Source: CBDVBD01 sp965372135 (GTDB lineage: Bacteria > Electryoneota > RPQS01 > CBDVBD01). Taken from it: a DNA stretch of 7,905 bases. The notes under the pieces are model-generated. The model ran no database searches. It was not told where the DNA came from and saw only the letters and a list, made by a program, of their open reading frames with translations. Of the stretch, positions 6,721 through 7,905 are shown piece after piece (position 1 is the first letter of the stretch; the number at the start of each line of letters is the position of its first letter). The stretch is from assembly GCA_965372135.1 (NCBI GenBank), contig CBDVBD010000151.1, positions 1 through 7,905 on the forward strand, written 5' to 3'. The translations under genes and the position numbers were made by a program.

Positions 6721-6726
6721 TATAAG
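6721..6726 (+). promoter_or_regulatory. Possible -10 element for the radical SAM gene
   Basis: TATAAG matches five of six bases of the TATAAT consensus and lies about 100 bases before the ATG at 6823. No good -35 partner is visible at the usual distance. It directly precedes the near-palindrome at 6727-6742, which would then sit around the transcription start. Confidence 0.22.
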
Positions 6727-6742
6727 ATTGCATCGGTGCAAT
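6727..6742. repeat. Near-palindrome ATTGCATCGGTGCAAT in the divergent intergenic region
   Basis: The two 8-base halves are complementary apart from one position (ATTGCATC versus GGTGCAAT). It can be read as a DNA operator or as an RNA hairpin with a 6-bp stem and TCGG loop in the radical SAM leader. It lies between the divergent PLP enzyme and radical SAM genes, just after a -10-like TATAAG. A regulatory role is inference only; no second copy is visible nearby. Confidence 0.4.
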
Positions 6743-6813
6743 GGAGTCAGTTTCTTTTTATTATAGTACAAGAATGGACAACCGCTTATTTAGACGCTAT
6801 TCAGCAACAAAAA

Positions 6814-6818
6814 GAGGG
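6814..6818 (+). promoter_or_regulatory. Ribosome binding site GAGGG deciding the radical SAM start
   Basis: GAGGG ends 4 bases before ATG 6823. The spacing is slightly short, but together with the family's usual N-terminus it favours 6823 over the upstream GTG at 6736. Confidence 0.6.
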
Positions 6819-6822
6819 TTAT

Positions 6823-7605
6823 ATGCGTGTGTATGATCTGAAAACGGGGATTATTTATGGATTGGTGCGATCCCGCCGCTTGAAAAGTTCCATGGGGATC
6901 AACCTCTCCCCCACTCGATTCAAACTGTGTTCTTTCAACTGTCAATACTGCCACTATGGATTTACCAAAGTGGTGACCGATAGCAGCGCCGGCTATGAAG
7001 ACCATTTCCCCACCCCGCAGGATGTGGAATCGGCATTGACAGACGCGTTGAAATCCTTCCCGGAGACACCACTCTACATTACATTCAGCGGCAACGGGGA
7101 GCCGTCCATGCATCCCGATTTTCCGGAAATCGTGGATCGGGTCAATCGCATCCGTGATGCCCAGGCTCCATCGGTGAAGACCGCTATATTATCCAACTCC
7201 ACCACTGCGCATGTACCGGAAATCCGTGATACCATTCTGAAGCTGGATGCGTCAATCATGAAATTGGACGCCGGCGATCCGGAAACGTTTCGAAAGGTGA
7301 ACCGTCCGGCAAAAGGGGTTGATTTCAACCGCCTGACAGCGGCTTTAGCCATCATGCCGAATATCATCATCCAGACCTGTTTGTTATCCGGCTCCATCAC
7401 CAATTCCGATGATCCACAAATCGATGTTTGGATCGAGCAAATATCGCGAATCCGCCCCAAGGAAGTACAAGTTTATACAGTAGATCGCCCTCCCGCTGAC
7501 AGCGGATTGGTACCGGTTCCCATAGAACGAATGCAGGCTATTGTGGAACGTGCAACCGCTGAAACCGGAATTCCGGTGGTGCTTTACGGTCCCAGAGAGA
7601 ACTAA
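6823..7605 (+). CDS. Radical SAM protein, COG0731 / TYW1-like Fe-S oxidoreductase
   Basis: The start is placed at ATG 6823 (260 residues), because GAGGG at 6814-6818 precedes it and homologues, as I know them, begin just before the conserved 'YGxVxSRRL' segment, seen here as IYGLVRSRRLKSSMGINLSP. A GTG at 6736 would add 29 residues of no recognisable family sequence and has no ribosome site. The radical SAM motif CX3CX2C is Cys36, Cys40 and Cys43 (KLCSFNCQYCHYG), binding a 4Fe-4S cluster. FSGNGEPSMHPDF at 88-100 is the glycine-rich SAM-binding 'GGE-like' segment, and AILSNS (121-126), KLDAGD (147-152) and the late TVDRPP (219-224) fit the COG0731 fold. The nearest characterised relatives are archaeal and eukaryotic TYW1 enzymes of wyosine tRNA modification. 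Bacterial COG0731 proteins have no established reaction that I know of. The gene stands alone, divergent from the PLP enzyme gene, with no functional clue from neighbours. Confidence 0.88.
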   Translation: MRVYDLKTGIIYGLVRSRRLKSSMGINLSPTRFKLCSFNCQYCHYGFTKVVTDSSAGYEDHFPTPQDVESALTDALKSFPETPLYITFSGNGEPSMHPDFPEIVDRVNRIRDAQAPSVKTAILSNSTTAHVPEIRDTILKLDASIMKLDAGDPETFRKVNRPAKGVDFNRLTAALAIMPNIIIQTCLLSGSITNSDDPQIDVWIEQISRIRPKEVQVYTVDRPPADSGLVPVPIERMQAIVERATAETGIPVVLYGPREN

Positions 7606-7686
7606 TCTGGATTTATTAACTGGATTATGCGTAGTTGGCTATACTCCATTCAACAGTTAGTGGAATAAACTTGAATTTTGTTGTTA

Positions 7687-7702
7687 AACCGCTGAAGCGG
7701 TT
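7687..7702. repeat. Hairpin AACCGCT-GA-AGCGGTT
   Basis: A perfect 7-bp inverted repeat with a GA loop, about 80 bases after the radical SAM stop. No T-run follows on either strand, so terminator function is doubtful. Its right half, AAGCGGTTA, recurs at 7789-7797 at nearly the same distance from a second conserved hairpin, so it seems to be part of a composite repeat. Confidence 0.7.
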
Positions 7703-7726
7703 AGGGTGTGTGATAGTTCCCTCTTA

Positions 7727-7755
7727 ACACCACAATGAATTGTGGTGCTATCACA
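7727..7755. repeat. Hairpin repeat copy 1 (CACCACAAT-GA-ATTGTGGTG plus CTATCACA)
   Basis: A 29-base element with a perfect 9-bp stem (7728-7736 / 7739-7747) and a two-base loop. It differs from the copy at 7822-7850 at only two positions, one of them in the loop. The trailing CTATCACA (7748-7755) is complementary to TGTGATAG at 7709-7716, giving an extra 8-bp outer stem. Confidence 0.85.
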
Positions 7756-7821
7756 ACTCAGATGTTAGGTTATTTAGTTAAAAGCCATAAGCGGTTATGA
7801 TTTATAAATTTATCCTTTTCG

Positions 7822-7850
7822 ACACCACAATAAATTGTGGTGCTATTACA
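7822..7850. repeat. Hairpin repeat copy 2 (CACCACAAT-AA-ATTGTGGTG plus CTATTACA)
   Basis: The second copy lies 95 bases after the first. The 9-bp stem is intact (7823-7831 / 7834-7842), and the differences are one loop base and one base in the trailing segment. No partner for an outer stem is seen upstream of this copy. The sequence between the copies is poorly conserved, which argues for selection or recent copying of the hairpin modules. Confidence 0.85.
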
Positions 7851-7868
7851 CTACCCCCTCTTATATCC

Positions 7869-7905
7869 CCCCCGGGAATCCGCCAGTAGGCGGACAAGCC
7901 GGGGG
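7869..7905. repeat. Nested GC-rich palindrome at the window edge
   Basis: Inner stem TCCGCC (7879-7884) / GGCGGA (7889-7894) with an AGTA loop lies inside an outer stem CCCCCGG (7869-7875) / CCGGGGG (7899-7905). The structure reaches the last base, so it may continue beyond the window. It resembles dispersed REP-type intergenic palindromes; no T-run is visible within the window. Confidence 0.65.

Larger units (their letters stand above)
7606..7905. other. Non-coding stretch after the radical SAM gene, rich in palindromes
   Basis: No plausible gene or tRNA is visible here. Bases 7606-7686 are AT-rich with nothing clear except the weak pair TAACTG / CAGTTA, and no convincing T-run terminator follows the radical SAM stop. 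From 7687 to the window end there are several hairpins: a perfect 7-bp stem at 7687-7702, two copies of a 9-bp-stem hairpin, a weaker stem at 7786-7799 and a nested GC-rich palindrome at the end. The look is that of clustered intergenic REP/MITE-like repeats. Confidence 0.6.

Noticed and set aside
6736..6822. GTG start that would lengthen the radical SAM protein by 29 residues
   Set aside because: It has no ribosome binding site, it lies within the near-palindrome, and the added residues do not look like the family N-terminus, which begins naturally at 6823.
7606..7702. Intrinsic terminator for the radical SAM gene
   Set aside because: The hairpin at 7687-7702 is not followed by a T-run on the plus strand, and nothing closer to the stop forms a convincing stem with T-run.
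7727..7850. CRISPR array
   Set aside because: There are only two copies, each an internally palindromic hairpin, with a 66-base gap that itself contains a repeated module; there are no further repeats and no cas genes.

Overview
The window looks like a chromosomal piece of an uncultured or little-studied bacterium of the FCB supergroup (Bacteroidetes/Ignavibacteria/KSB1/Marinimicrobia-like lineages). The main reason is that four consecutive genes encode secreted proteins ending in type IX secretion system (T9SS) type A sorting domains. The first of these carries the motif QNYPNPFN, common in those lineages. I cannot place the organism more precisely from sequence alone.

Layout. Bases 1-5385 hold four plus-strand genes in tandem: a right-handed parallel beta-helix protein (5' end outside the window), an Asp-box/BNR propeller protein, a protein with seven propeller-like repeats, and a second, degenerate Asp-box protein. 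The first three are separated by only 23 and 13 bp. The fourth follows a 79-bp gap holding a GC-rich hairpin. All four look like cell-surface or secreted cargo. Each pairs a different N-terminal repeat scaffold with a C-terminal sorting domain. The last 75 coding bases of genes 3 and 4, plus 36 bases of downstream non-coding sequence, form a near-identical 111-bp direct repeat. Its second copy ends in a strong intrinsic terminator.

Bases 5412-6617 (minus strand) encode a PLP-dependent Cys/Met-metabolism enzyme most like methionine gamma-lyase. It is convergent with gene 4, and its stop codon lies inside the terminator hairpin of gene 4. A roughly 205-bp divergent intergenic region, with a near-palindrome, separates it from a plus-strand radical SAM gene (6823-7605) of the COG0731/TYW1-like type. 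These two look like ordinary housekeeping or accessory metabolic genes, and nothing in the sequence ties them to the surface-protein array.

Bases 7606-7905 are non-coding and dense in palindromes: a composite two-part hairpin repeat present twice at about 95-bp period, and a nested GC-rich palindrome running to the window edge. These look like dispersed REP/MITE-type intergenic repeats. I see no clear new defence or mobile system. The most notable signals are the repeated sorting-domain/3'-tail cassette and the hairpin repeats.
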